A stretch of 64,000 bases of DNA. It comes from Tenebrio molitor. Taxonomy: Eukaryota > Arthropoda > Insecta > Coleoptera > Tenebrionidae. The translations under genes and the position numbers were made by a program. The notes below the pieces were generated by a model. The model did no database searches. It was not told the DNA's origin and saw only the letters and a list, made by a program, of their open reading frames with translations. This document shows, piece by piece, positions 34,901-46,890 of this stretch. The stretch covers positions 5,766,001 through 5,830,000 of the forward strand of contig NC_091053.1 of the NCBI RefSeq assembly GCF_963966145.1. The letters run 5' to 3'. Within the stretch, counting starts at the first letter, position 1, and each line of letters starts with the position of its first letter.

Positions 34901-37900
34901 CCCTGTCCGTAAATTGATGAAGTTTAATCACTCCAGTCGGGAGCGGAAGACGTTGCAAATGTAGAAAAAAGCCCTCCTTCGAGCGACCTAATGAGACGGC
35001 TCGTCAATTACTCCGGTCGGGTCCTGCGTGATTGATCAGGATTATGACTGCAGTCAGATCAGTTTATGTCCTGCACGCGTTACTCTCACGGAGCTACAAT
35101 ATCCGGCGCCATCTGTGCGCTGATGTGGGGGTTGGTCGTCTAAGGTGGCCCGGATATTGGCTAGTTTTATTACCCCGAGTGGCCAGCGGACGTGAGACGC
35201 TCTCTGCATGTTTTTCTTCATATCATCTCATATCTGAGGTAAACCGGCGACATAACCGAGCGGAAACCTGGCTCCGATGAAGAAATAACATTTTATGTTG
35301 TTTTTACAGGCGACCGGATGAAATTGCGTAGCGCCCGCGCGTTCCAACCCCATAAAATCGACGAATTATTCCCCGAATTAATATCTGAACGTTAAGTTAT
35401 TAGCGTGTCTTGTAAACACGGCCGTTCCTGGTCCTCGCGATAAATTACCAACGACATCGACCAATCTCGATCGCAAAGAACCTGGTCCTCTCGGAGATGT
35501 GATGGAATCTCCGGGGTTATGACGTTTGCAGACACTTCTCCAACACTAAAACGCAAATCTCTTAGTTTGGGTCCGCACAAGCTGCATCGGCAACTTTCTC
35601 AGCTCCGACAAGCAAAAATTAGATCCATCTCATCTACTATCGGTACCACAAGTCCTTCCCAACTACATTTTTTTATATTTGTTTGTTCGTACGACATTAC
35701 GGACTACAGACAATGAAGTTGTGAATTTCTGGAAAAATCCAGTTTAAAGTTGAAGTCTAAACAATGTCACAAGCGAGTTTGATGGAGTATAAATAGGTGG
35801 GGGCGCACTAATGGGCATACCTATCGGTTCTGGTGTTGCCGGTGCGAAGTGGACCGTTGTGGAGGGGTTAGAATGGAAATGATGTAAAAATATTAGGTAT
35901 TGACATTTCAGGGTGACATCCTAATCATTGGAGAAGTAGGTTGAGGGCCCCTGGGTCCCCCGGCAGTAATATCCCATATACCTCCTTTATACGTGTAACC
36001 TATGTCCGGCCGCATATCGGTATTTTTATTAGGCAAAGTGTCTCCCGGGGTCGCCTCAAAGGCCCGAGGCTGTCGTAGGGTCCCCCAGTTGATGTATGCA
36101 GAGCCGGTCCGTTATTGCATCGCGGCCAGGGGCCATCTTACCGGTCGAAAATATCCAATATGCGGCGGCAGGACCGATCATCTTATATATACCATCCCTC
36201 CGAGCGGAAAAACAACCATATTATCCGCCGCTTATGAAGCTCGGCCGCTCCATTTGGTCGGCATTGTTGCTTTTAACTCGCAAATACCTTGGACTTTGAA
36301 GAGGGCCCCTTTTAAATTAATCCCAAATGAAATTCTTCAAGGCCCGATCGCCGGCTAATATATCGCCGGACTAACGGTATAAATATAATCCTTAAGGACC
36401 CGATCCTGGTATGCGCAATCTTCCCATCCCGGAAAACTAATTTTCCCGTTGCCGTGTCACATATATCACGTATCGCACCGAGATCGCCGATTGTTATTGG
36501 CCCAGGCAAACGACACAAAGAAGACTTTACACTGACACATTTACAGGGAGATTACTTTTATTTTCAGGTCCTGAATCTCATCCGGTCACAGAGGATGCGT
36601 TACTACCTACGAGGAGGCGATATTGCGCCCGGGATGCGAATTCCTGCAGAGGAAGCAGGAACGTATCGCGATCAGAATTTAATCAAACGGTCGAGGTATT
36701 GAGGAAAACACTGCCACTGAATACATTCGCTAGCTTGTATGTTCAATCAGACTCGTTAGGAATGGGGCCAATATCGTCGCCTTGATTTCTGCATAATGCT
36801 AACGGCATTTCGACGCGCTCCGAAGATAGGGTCTTTGCCACTCACTCATTTCCTCACGCCTATTTCGAAATAACGGCCACGGGGAGGATCACACTTTCGA
36901 ACCTGCAATCCCACGTCAAATTGAAGAAGGTGAAACCGAACAATTCCTTTTCTCACTAGAGCCAGAATAGTTCACATAATTGTTATTAGCAAAATCTGAT
37001 AAAGCCTGAAACGCGAAGTATGTGATCTTCTTGTATTTATCGATTGGGGAAGGGCGTTCCTGCCAAGGCGATCTATTTTAAAATTAAAACATCTTTATTC
37101 GTCATTCGTTCCTTGGGGCCTCGCGGTCGGGGGATGGTACCGCGAATGTCCATCGCTCTGGATTAGCTGTGGTCCGGCGCACAGCACAAAGAGCCATGTT
37201 TGGCTGGACTAGAGAGATCCAGGGGTATGGCGTGGGGTTCAATTTAATACGGGGGACAATTTAAATCTAAACCGGATCACATAATTCGCATTTCAAATTC
37301 TTATAATGCTCAAACGTCCACTAAAAGTTTCAAATGAAGTCCTTACCTGTTTACCATAACGAAAAAGGGAAACAATTAATTAAGTCAAGACGAACGAAGT
37401 GAACGGAGAAGTTGCAACGCTGTTATTGATATAATTGTGACGTTCTCCACTAAAGAAAACAGACTTCGCCGCCCCCGCTTAAAATCAATTGTCCGCAGCC
37501 TCCGCAGCCTGCGACGAAAAAAATCTCAATATCCTCGCAAGTATCAAAGAAACTGTGGCCAATTCTGAGGCGATAGTATCAAACTCGGACTGTATATCTC
37601 TCGTTTACTGTAATCTATCTCTTATTAAATAAAGTGTATATGTTGTTATGTCGGTCTGAGGGACTCGACCCTAGCCGAGCCATTGTTTGTGTACAATAAC
37701 GTTTAATATAAGGCAATTGTGTTTCTGCGGGCATTCAATTTATAAAAGAACCACCGTATACCGTATTCCATTTGGTGATGTCTGCGTGGCGTAATAAAGA
37801 CCTTTAGTTTTAATTGTCCTTAAGTGAAGGTAATGGACCACACCTGCTCTCCCGCATGATGAGATAATCGATCCATTTAGAGCGAGCATGGAGGTATACG

Positions 37901-38689
37901 AGGCGTCGTCGAGACACCACAACACCAGGTGTCCCAACTTGGAGATCACGTCATCCCCACGAAGACCAGTCGCCGCAGTGGCCCCTCGAGTCGCGTTAAC
38001 CTGTTTCTTAGGTATTTCGTATTCATTCCCGATTCGGATCGTGATTTACAACGATACTTTCGTTAAAGGGTTAATTTTTAATTGGCCTTCGGGGAGTCTT
38101 AACGGCGAAACTCTCAACATAAAACAACTCCGCAGTCGTCTTAATCCGGTCCGTCGCCAGACACGTCGGAAGAGATCGACCGAAGAGGGCACCTCCGGAA
38201 GGTGAGGGCCCTCTCCAAAAGACGCGCGCTCGTTAACAGCCAAAGACTGCAAAGTTGCGCTTAACAAAGAGAAAAGGTTCCTCGACGGGATTCACTCCCC
38301 ATAGAAAGAAACGTGACACTGGCTTTGATCTCGGATTCCGTCAAATAGATTAGATGGCGGCATAAATCAAAATGTTCCTTTCATTTGTGTGTCATGGTCT
38401 TTTTTATCTGATGTTGACAGTGGCGAAAGAGAAAAAATCGTCATTAAAATCCGCGCCTCGCGACGGGGACCGAGAGATGTTTTATTGTGCAGACGCTGGA
38501 TGTGTTTATTTGCTTAACCGACATAATTTCCACGAAATTTTGGACAAGTGACGAAAGCGCCTCTCGTAAATTATCAATTATTTGGATAATATCTAGATCA
38601 CAGATTTTTCATTTTTCTGCTGTACCTCCTCTTTTACTCTCCTTTAAAAAATTCTTTCCGAGAACTTTTCTTGGCAAAACAAACCAAGA
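34901..38689. other. GC-balanced non-coding DNA
   Basis: Among the more GC-rich parts of the window, especially 35000-35250 and 35900-36680. Several frames of 60-120 codons exist, but they overlap on opposite strands and show no known domain. This could be a regulatory region or contain untranslated exons; nothing specific was recognised. Confidence 0.4.
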
Positions 38690-38785
38690 CTCATTTCATT
38701 TTATCTTTATCATCTTAACAAGCTTCCACTCCGGTTTCTTTGCCTGCGGCGCCAATATTTTCTTATTCGAAATCTTCTGGTAGAT
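38690..38785 (+). repeat. Flanking repeat of the 39-40 kb array, copy 1
   Basis: TTATCTTTATCATC..AACAAGCTTCCACTCCGGTTT..GCC, then AATATTTTCTTATTC, resembles 40748-40820 (CTTATCTTCATCATCCCAAG then AAGCTTCCATTCTGGTTTTT, then GAATATTTTCTTCTTC). The two copies bracket the tandem array. Confidence 0.6.
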
Positions 38786-38869
38786 CCTTGCATGCGCCGA
38801 TCATAGCATCAAAGCAACACAATTCAGTCTGACAAACTTGTATTGAAGCGGATTTCCACATGCAAATAC

Positions 38870-40440
38870 TATTAGTGTCATTCGACTGGCGCCAGCTTGG
38901 TGGCAAGTGGAAACAGAGCGATCCAACTGGCGCCACTAATCATTGCGCCAGTAAAGGAAGAAGCCGCTGTAGTAGCTCTAGAAAATCCACAAGGATAGAG
39001 CCGCGAAAGCGAGCAATAGAATTTTTTGAGACAAAAAAAAATCTCAATAGAATTTCTTCCCTAATCTCCCATCATCTCCCGGATTTCTCTCTATCTCCAT
39101 AGATCTCCCCTTATCTCCTGTAGATATCTTATTCCGGGTCTCTCTATATCTTCCGTCGATGTTCCTATATCTTGCACGGATCTTCTTGTATCTTTTAATC
39201 GGTTCTCCCTGTATTTCCCACAAACATCCTTGTATCTTTTCTCCTGTGGATCTATCCATCCCGTTTGTCTTTGTATCTCCTCTGGATCTCCTCCGAATTT
39301 CCTCATATCTCTAGCCCATGCTCCTTTATCTCTGTCGGATCCCCCGCATCTCTCATGGATCTCCCTGTATCTCTTGCGCCATCCACAGATCTCTTCTGGA
39401 TCTCGCTATATAACCCATGTTCCATGTGGAAACAGAGCGATTCAACTGGCACCACTCAACTAGCGCCACTAATCATTGCGCCAGTAAAGTAAGAAGCCGC
39501 TGTAGGAGCTCTAGAAGATCCAGATGACACACGAGGCTAGAGCCGCGAAACCGAGCAATGGAATTTTTTTGGGTCAAAAAAATCTCCTCAATAGAATTTC
39601 TTTCCTAATCTCGCGTCATCTCCCAGATTTCTTTGTATTTCCATAGATCTCTCCATATCTCCTGTAGATATCTTATTCCAGATGTCTCTATATCTTCCAC
39701 CGATCTTCCTATATCTTGCACGGATCCCCTTGTATCTTTTAATCGGATCTCCCTGTATTTCCCACAAATCTCCTTGTATCTTTTCTCCTGTGGATCTATC
39801 CATCCAGCTTCTATTTGTATCTCCTCTGGATCTCCCCTGGATATCGTCGTGTCTCTTCTGGATCTTGTATAACCCATGTTGCATGTGGAAACAGAGCGAT
39901 TCAACTGGCGCCACTAATCATAGCGCCAGTAAAGGAAGAAGCCGATGTAGGATCTCTTGAAAATCCAGAAGACACGAGGACAGAGCAATCGAATTTTTTG
40001 AGACAAAAAAAAAGTCCTCAATAGAATTTCTTCCATAATCTCCCATCATCTCCTGGATTTCTCTGTATTTCCTTAGATCTCCCCATATCCCCTGTAGATA
40101 TCTTATTCCAGATGTCTCTATATCTTCCATCGATCTTCCTATATCTTGGACGGATCTCCTTGTATCTTTCAATCGGATTTTTCTATATTTCCCAAGATCT
40201 CCTTGTATCTTTTCTCCTGTAGTCTCTTTGTATCTCTTCTGGATCTTCCCCAAATTTCCTCATCTCTCGAGGATACTCCTTTATCTCTCTCGGATCCGCC
40301 GAATCTCCTCTAGATCTCCATGTGCCATCCATAAATCTCCATGCATCTCCTGGATTTGCCATCCCGCATCTTGTTCTAGCTCTCCTGGGCCCTGCTGTAT
40401 AACCCATAGATCTCCTTATATCTTCCCTTCTTTTTTTCGT
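38870..40440. repeat. 460-520-bp tandem array, about 3 copies
   Basis: The anchor GTGGAAACAGAGCGAT occurs at 38907, 39426 and 39885. Each unit runs through a CTGGCGCC...GCGCCAG hairpin, GTAAAG.AAGAAGCCG, a GAATTTTTT..A.AC block, ATAGAATTTCTTCC, and a long stretch of short repeats of the type ATCTCC.TGTATCT, ending TATAACCCAT. The third unit decays at its right end. Minus-strand frames of up to 111 codons rich in arginine, isoleucine and aspartate come from the short internal repeat and are not judged to be genes. Confidence 0.85.
38927..38951. repeat. GGCGCC hairpin in array unit 1
   Basis: CTGGCGC and GCGCCAG form a perfect 7-bp stem with an 11-base loop. The same hairpin recurs in unit 2 (39446-39484, expanded by an extra CTAGCGCC) and unit 3 (39905-39929), and GGCGCC also appears at about 38887-38892 and 40720-40728. 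Confidence 0.75.
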
Positions 40441-40737
40441 GGGACAAAAGATCTACACCGCGACTAGCCCCTCGTGAAAAGAAGTTGAAAAGAGCAATTG
40501 ATCAGAATTTGACACAAAACATTCCGTAGAGGCGTTCAGGAGTTATGAGGAAGTGAAGTTGGTTTGGTTAATTATACCGATGGAAGTTTCGCTTTCGCTT
40601 CCTTTTTAAATACTTTTTGGAGCTCAAATATTTGCACGAACTAGAGCAGTTAAATATTAAATCCTGTGCCAGTTAAAAACAGTGGAAACACAAACTCGTG
40701 CCACTAAACTGACATACTTCTGGCGCCAATAATTGTT

Positions 40738-40935
40738 GCATGTTAAACCTTATCTTCATCATCCCAAGAAGCTTCCATTCTGGTTTTTTATTTACAGAGG
40801 GAATATTTTCTTCTTCTTACCAAAAAATATTTGACTTGGAGAAATCACTGTTACAGAGGGAATATTTTCTTCTTCAAAATTTTCATTGCATTGTTAAAGG
40901 TTTCCAAAAAATATTTGAATTGGAGAAATCACTTT
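40738..40935 (+). repeat. Flanking repeat copy 2 with internal tandem duplication
   Basis: Copy 2 of the array flank begins near 40738. Inside it ACAGAGGGAATATTTTCTTC, then AAAAAATATTTGA.TTGGAG and AAATCACT, occurs twice (about 40793-40850 and 40853-40935); the second copy has about 25 extra bases. Confidence 0.7.
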
Positions 40936-40984
40936 GCATAAAATAGATATCAGTTTGGACAATTTGGAATTATTTTCTGCAGCA

Positions 40985-41070
40985 AGTTGGTACGGCATTC
41001 AGGCCGGCTCGACACAGGCTCGTAGTGGTGCCAGGCTGCACGATTGTCACACAACAACACTGCTAACCTC
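40985..41070 (-). mobile_element. Possible tail of a 5S-headed SINE-like element
   Basis: The plus-strand TACGGCATTCAGGCCGGCTCG near 40990 is similar to the tail of the 22-kb copies (CACGGCATCGAGGCCGGTCA). No 5S-like head is visible, so it is either a truncated copy or chance. Confidence 0.25.
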
Positions 41071-41920
41071 CTCAAACGTCAATTATTCATAATTACTCTT
41101 TGAATCTTCCTTTGGCCTCTTTCGTGTCCGTCACAGCATTCACCTTGTCGCCTTCCGACTCGTCCGTCGGCGGGGGTCAACGGTCTCCGGCGTAAGGTGC
41201 GAGTGGGCGCTGGCGTTTCGGGCGTCGAGTGAGCGATTGCAGGTCGGGGATTCTCCCCTGGGGGCGGCGGCACGTAACGCGGATGTTCCGCCGCCCCTCG
41301 CAAATCGTCGCCGCAACAAAGCCAATTCAGATTCCCTGCTAATGGCATATTACATTGTTACCTTCCTCGCATCATCCCGGCTCCATTCTTGGCAGACGCA
41401 CTCAAGTGCCACGGCGACGAGCTCTGTCTCGCACGCCGCTTGTCAACCGACGGAATAGCTTCGTCTCTCGTTATGATGGATAACGGTGGGGCATCAATTA
41501 AGATTAGGACCGAACAATACCTAGCCGGGTGCGAGAGAGGAGTGCGACAGGGGCGAACTCGGGGACCGACTCTGGGCGCGAAAACTACACCACCACGAGA
41601 GATCGACAAAACACGTCTGAATCGCGAAAAAACAACCCGAACGCGACACCGGATGAGTTTGGACCAAAGAAAAACCCAAAAATTTGTAGTTTTTTTTTTT
41701 GGGGGGAAAATTTTGGTTCAGAGCCTTACCCGGTCCTGCTCCAGTCGGACCGAACGCTGACGCCTCGTCATTGTCGAACAACACACCGGAGCACTCTACT
41801 GTATTGAATCCGGGCGTTGCGTTTTTGCCGGATCCCGGAATATATCGCCCGCTCTTGGGCAAAAACGGCCTACCGCGTACCGCACTCCACGGCGACGCTC
41901 TCCGAAGGTGTAATCAGATA
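41071..41920. other. GC-rich, CpG-containing stretch
   Basis: CpG is frequent and frames on both strands of up to 123 codons overlap without a recognisable domain. It resembles the 11.8-12.9 kb stretch. It could be a promoter-associated region; no start site or splice site was pinned down. Confidence 0.35.
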
Positions 41921-42639
41921 ACTGGCAATTAGTTAAATGCAGTCATTTATCAAAAGCGGCGGCTCACTTCGTTATTACTCCATAATTAAATTTCTATAGG
42001 AATTATTCCGGTGGGGTCAGTCTGGACCCCGCTCCACTGCGATGGGGTGGCCATTCTTGATGGGGTTGTGAGTCACTGCGAATGTCACCGATGTCACCAC
42101 CTGATTTCATATCGTGAGTTATGATTCAGATTGTGGACGGGATTGATGACGAGAAGGGCATGGGCGGAGCGAAGGTTGTATACGAGACGCGTCGCGCGGA
42201 GGTCACGTGGTGGGGACTTCACGCTGTGCCAACCATACTTAAAAACAATAGCGTCGCAGGAAATTTCATTGTTTTTAACGCAACGAATTTTCACATTTTC
42301 CCCATAACATTTTTTTTTTATTTAATCACTTAATTTAATGAAAGTGCGTTGTGGTTGGCGTCTTGTGTTAACAAAATGCTACAAAATTTGACAACTCTCA
42401 AGAATGTTTTTTATCTACATACCGATCTCCATTTTGGACACGATCCAAATTTTTTTCCCTTATAAACAAGTGTTGCGTATTTGGATTTACCTGAAACAAA
42501 AAACACAATTAAAAACTTTGAACCAAAAGTGAAATAAAATATTTGTCAAACAAATATTATTTATAATAATATTAAGACAGTACCAATTAAAAGGTTTAAT
42601 GTTTGCAAAAATAAGAGAAGATGATGTTTTCTATAATTG
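41921..42639. other. Non-coding DNA
   Basis: GC-balanced to about 42290, then AT-rich. A short inverted pair GGGGTC/GACCCC lies at 42013-42030. No gene is seen. Confidence 0.45.
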
Positions 42640-42815
42640 TAAGCAACAATTATACCATTGCAGATAAAGCATTAATTATTAATAAATTAATTGATTAATT
42701 ACTAGTAGATCTTGCTAGAGATAGGCAACCAATAAAACGACTGTGTTTAGCAAGTATGCATATGTGTACGATCAAGCTAAGACAGACGTTTCGATAAAAC
42801 AAAAAATGAGGTAAA
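42640..42815 (+). repeat. Dispersed repeat, copy 2
   Basis: Direct-orientation match to 16320-16490: AATTGTAAGCAACAATTAT, GGCAACCAATAAAACGACTG, TGTGTACGATCAAGCTAAGA and ACGTTTCGATAAAACAAAA. The flanks are not shared, so it is either a fragment of the candidate 2.1-kb element or an independent short repeat. Confidence 0.75.
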
Positions 42816-43904
42816 AAAATATTAAGTTGATCCTTCGAGAATCAAGACCCGTTAACTGCCCCATAAAAAATTAATTTGAAAAACGCCAGAGCAGGGAAAA
42901 ACTTCATAAGTTCGCCATCAAGCTCCTAAAACAAATTCGGCGTAGTTTCAGCTGATATTGAAATCTTGCGAAGTTGGGTTCATTTCCTGGAAACACACCT
43001 TGTCTTGCGTCACGAATCGAGAAGAAATGAAAACTCGAATAAACAGTGCGGTTTTTGATGCGTGTGAATGCGGAAAAACTCGGTTTGAACCGGGTTTAGG
43101 TGTGTCAACCGCAGGACTTCCTCCGGCCTTCAGGAGCGACACAACGCGTCGAAATGGACTAAATTAATTTAAACAAGTCCATCCGCTCGTTTAACAGGTG
43201 AATCTCCACATTAAACCGTCAACAGAACAATAAACCCGAAATACAGCCGGGACGTTCATAACGGGAGAGAGCCCGTTTCCCGCCAGGAATTTTCATGGCT
43301 GAAAAGGAATGTTTCAGGGACGTCGCGACATCTATCGGCGGCCTATTTGTGTCGGAATCCGCTGGGTGTCGCCTCTGTTCAGGAATCCATCCGGGATTAG
43401 AAAAATCCGGCGGCGATGGAATTTGAAATGATGGGGGGGATGGGGGCGGCGGATTTCGGAGATTTCACCTCTTCCACCTCCGAGCGATTGTTTGCTTCCT
43501 TGTTGGAGCGCGCAAACCAAACAAACGCGTGATCATATCTAATTTCGGAGAGTAAAAGTTCAACAAGGTCGGCCACATATTAGGGGAAATGATAATGCCG
43601 ACGATCGCGGGACAAATATTGGTTTACTAAAGAGGGTTTTTCAATTTTTAATTTCGATACCTTCGGGGTCGGGCGGTAATTAAAACCGCGTCCGGCCTAA
43701 TTGGGATTTTGATCGGGACGTCGGGTTCGATTTTCGCAAATAAATACAAAACCTAATCGAAATCTACCATTTTTGACTCACTGCCAGGCGTGATATTAAA
43801 AAAAAAATCTAATTTAATTTTCCGAATTAAATATGTACGAAAGGAAATTAATTTGTGACGGTTTTGAACAAAACATAAATTTGTAATCCGAATTTATTTC
43901 TCAA
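42816..43904. other. Non-coding, GC-balanced then AT-rich
   Basis: No recognisable exon. 43180-43760 is GC-balanced; a frame at about 43332-43520 on the minus strand has no known domain. Confidence 0.45.
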
Positions 43905-44194
43905 CATGTCGACAAAGAATTGTGAAGTAAATATGCTCTAGATGGCTTTATTTCACTCATTCCACTTTTCTTTTTCTATTCTCATAAATTTTATAATCTC
44001 AACAAACTACTTTATTTTCTCTGTTGAGTCACTTTTACTCATGATTTCCTATTTTCAATACATAATTCCTAATAATTTTACACTGATTTTAAAACAGTAC
44101 CTCATGTAAACTATTAATAATTTTCAGATACTTCAATCACTTGTTTTTTCGTTTTATTAATTTGCATTTATCAGCTTCAAAAGACACATAAATA

Positions 44195-45325
44195 CAGGGT
44201 GTCTCAGCTAAGACTTTCGAGCCTAATATCTCGGTTATTTGCCAACGGATTTTTATGAAATTTAAAATACAGATATTTTAGACCGTCAAGGTTCAATTAG
44301 TAATAATAAAATTACCTCAAGTTAAAAAATGTAATTTTAACACATGTTTCCTTTATAGAAAATTATGCGCGATTATTATTAGATTGTTAAACATTAGAAA
44401 ATAGGGGTCTACACAAACAATTAAGTAAATCACTTGTCTGATTCAACGAAAAGATTAGATTTTGTCGTTAAAAATTTAATGTACAATTTGAAAGTATTTG
44501 AGCAGTTACCTTTTGAAACAATTGATGATTAACTGCCAAGCAACATTTTGTGCACACTTTAAAGTCTGTCAAAATTGGGGGCGCTTTATTAGAAACGTCA
44601 AATTGTGAAAATTTATTGAAAATACTCTAAAAATAGACTACAGCGGCAGAAATTTCAATATTGTTGAAAAAGGAAAAAAAAATTGCCTATGGAGAGTGTC
44701 GTAAGAACTTCAATGACACAGTTCGTTTTCTCGTGGAACACTATCCAAATGTAGGCTTTACAAAATTTAAGGTTAAGAGAGTCGTCAATAATTTATTTGA
44801 AGACACAGGAAGCGTACGTGAACTAAATTACCTTGCTAAAATATCCCGATCGTGTTTTAGTCCTTTATGGAAGAATTAAAGCATCAAGTATAATAAATTG
44901 TTGGCTTTAACTTTGTAAGTGTTTGTAAGGTTAGCAAGATAAACGTCAAATATGTCACCTGCGCTTCTGCGAAAAGGGATGACCAAAATTCTGCAAAATT
45001 GCGCGTTTGTTTCATACGCGTCTACGTTTTTGCATTTGCAGCCACGTTTAACACAGTTCTTTGCTTTTTTCTTGCAAACCAGACGCCTTTCAAGGACGAG
45101 TTTTTCCCTACAGCATTTTTTATTGACGATCAATTTTTTATGTAAATCTTAATTGGTTTAACATTTTAAAAAGGCTTGTAAAAATTACGTTTTTAAGACT
45201 TGGGTGATTGCATTAATGGGATTTTATTCTTCACCGTCTAAAATATCTGCATTTTAAATTCCACAAAAATCCGCTGGAAAATAACTGAGTTAATAAGGCT
45301 CGAAAATCTTAGCTGAGACACCCTG
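44195..45325. mobile_element. Mariner-type element with about 90-bp inverted ends, 1131 bp
   Basis: Ends CAGGGTGTCTCAGCTAAGA and TCTTAGCTGAGACACCCTG are inverted, and pairing continues for about 90 bp (GACTTTCGAGCC, AAATATCTG). TA flanks both sides (44193-44194 and 45326-45327). It contains a transposase N-terminal fragment at 44661-44879 and is too short for a complete transposase, so it is a deleted, non-autonomous copy. The paralog near 50.47 kb lacks it. Confidence 0.85.
44661..44879 (+). pseudogene. Transposase N-terminal fragment (DUF4817-like)
   Basis: A 72-codon frame whose middle reads AYGECRKNFNDTVRF, then EHYPNVGFTKFKVKRVV, then NLFEDTGSV. This matches the DUF4817-type helix-turn-helix domain found at the N-terminus of mariner-like transposases in insects, whose hallmark is Y-G-E-C-R..A...(Y/F)....P, then ETGS. 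The domain spans about residues 8-52. After TGSV the frame continues about 20 residues without similarity and stops; the catalytic DDE domain is missing. It lies inside the TA-flanked element with 90-bp ends, as expected for a deletion derivative. Confidence 0.65.
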
Positions 45326-45545
45326 TATATCTCCTTCCCGATCAATTTACTTCTAAAGTATAATATTTACTAAAGATAAAAATTTAAAGCGTACTTATTG
45401 TTTCAATATTGTCTTTGTCTTTTCATACTTAGTTAAAATAATTGTGAGAAACTGTGTTCTAGACTGTTTCTACATATTTTATTTCCCGTGATCTATTTTC
45501 ACTTTCACTATATTTCCTTGATTTCTGAAAATTACAATAAAGGTA

Positions 45546-45779
45546 TCGGGTGTTCATTTAAATTTATCCTCAAAGTAGGCGTTGAAGAGTCGATTGTGAA
45601 CGCACCATGGATTACAGATCACGGATCAGCTGTTTAAACCTAACCTCACTTTTTGCGTTGTTTGTGTTTTTAATTTTGCTGTTGCTGTTGCTGTTTGTTT
45701 TTGATGACAGATTGATAAGTGGTGCGTTTACAATCGCCTGTGTAACGCCAACTTTGAGGATAAATAAATGAACTCCTGA
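45546..45779. mobile_element. TA-flanked MITE, copy B, 234 bp
   Basis: Ends TCGGGTGTTCATTTAAATTT and AAATGAACTCCTGA are inverted, with inner pairing at CGATTGTGAACGCACCA and TGGTGCGTTTACAATCG. TA flanks both sides (45544-45545, 45780-45781). It is the same family as 24670-24875 in reverse orientation; they share GATCA(C)GGATCAGC.GTTTAAA. A GCTGTT triplet run near 45678-45693 is internal. Confidence 0.82.
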
Positions 45780-45997
45780 TACAATACAAAGTAAAAACAG
45801 TGGGAAAAAAATTGAAATTTAAGAAAGCAAAAACAAAAACGTTTGTCACGATCAAATAGTTTTATGCTGAAAAATCATCAATTCATTGGTTTTTCCTTAT
45901 TGTCGCATTGAACGATTTAACTAAAAGAAAATAAACAAGTTTTGCGAGTAGATGCTTCATTATTCAGTCAACAAACACCAGAGCAATCCCAATTTTC

Positions 45998-46512
45998 CAA
46001 TAATACCTTTATCGGAGTGGCCGTGGTCGTTTTATGGGGGTGCCCGCTATTAGGAGGGTCATTAGTACAGGTTTTCGATATACAGGTTGTCTCCGAACTG
46101 GCGAATCAGATTTAAAGGGCATATTCCTTAATTGTAATGGAGGTGAAAAACGTTAAGAAAAATATTCAGGGTGCAATAACTTCTTAGTTATAAATTTTTC
46201 AAATTGAGCATTAGTGTTCGAGCACTTTTCACCAGAAAACTGAGTTCTTTCCTTCAGTTACTAAGTAACGTGTAACACGCATGAATAAAAAAATTACTAC
46301 TAGAATAATGTTGCTAAGTAATTTAAAGTGTTTGTTGAATTTACCTGAAATTGAACAGGGATTTTCTGATTGGTTAACTTTAATTGTTAATTACAAAAAA
46401 TCGCATTCTAAGTTTGATCCCCGAGTTCTGGGACATCTGTATGTAATCGGTTCTGGGAACCGTTTTTAGAAGTGACCGTTTTTCAGAGGTGGCCGAAAAT
46501 AGAAGGTTTACT
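45998..46512. mobile_element. Pogo-like element remnant with internal insertion
   Basis: AATAATACCTTTATCGGAGT, then GGCCGT, GGGTGCCCGCTATTAGGAGG and, at the right end, GAGGTGGCCGAAAA and GGTTTACTG match the element at 58889-59455 in the same orientation. The terminal style (CAGTAAAAC.., a GGCCAC-rich subterminal region) is that of pogo/Tigger-type elements. About 350 bp around 46080-46440 are absent from the other copy. That insert starts with ATACAGGTTGTCTCCGAACT, which resembles a mariner-type end, so it is probably a second, truncated insertion. Confidence 0.6.
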
Positions 46513-46890
46513 GTAAGTACCTACTTTGTGGCAGTTTTGAACAAAAAATTGTTTCGGGGCAAATAAATAACTGTGATTGTCAACATTGCGTACTCTAACA
46601 TTCTACTTAAGGCAACGCTGAGCCTGGCTTAGATAATCCATTTCCTGCAAATTTACCTAAGTGTATTAATTATCAACCACACGTTAACCACATTTGTCGT
46701 CCACATAATAGACTCGCTTAATTTCAGTTTACATTTGCAGAATTGTGACGTTAATGCACTTCGAAGAAACCATTATTTTTGATTTCTTAAAAAATTTATT
46801 GTTATATAACATTTGACTTACCACATCCTTAACCGATTTTTTTCGCTTACAATTGCCTCTCTCTGGTAATAAATAATAATAGATAATAAT

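Larger units (their letters stand above)
43905..45995 (+). repeat. Paralogous segment, copy 1, with two insertions
   Basis: The sequence outside the insertions matches 50285-50960 in the same orientation. Shared words include GAATTGTGAAGT (43917), CTCTAGATGGC, TATTTTCTCTGTTGA, GTCTTTGTCTT and, near the end, GAGTAGATG then CAACAAACACCAGAGCAATC (about 45970-45990). The mariner-type element at 44195-45325 and the MITE at 45546-45779 are absent from copy 2, which thus shows approximate empty sites. Confidence 0.75.

Noticed and set aside
39588..40253. Minus-strand frames of 99-111 codons with arginine/isoleucine repeats
   Set aside because: They follow the short tandem sub-repeat in several frames at once, which marks low complexity and not a protein.
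42013..42030. GGGGTC/GACCCC short inverted repeat
   Set aside because: A six-base stem is expected by chance in a window of this size.
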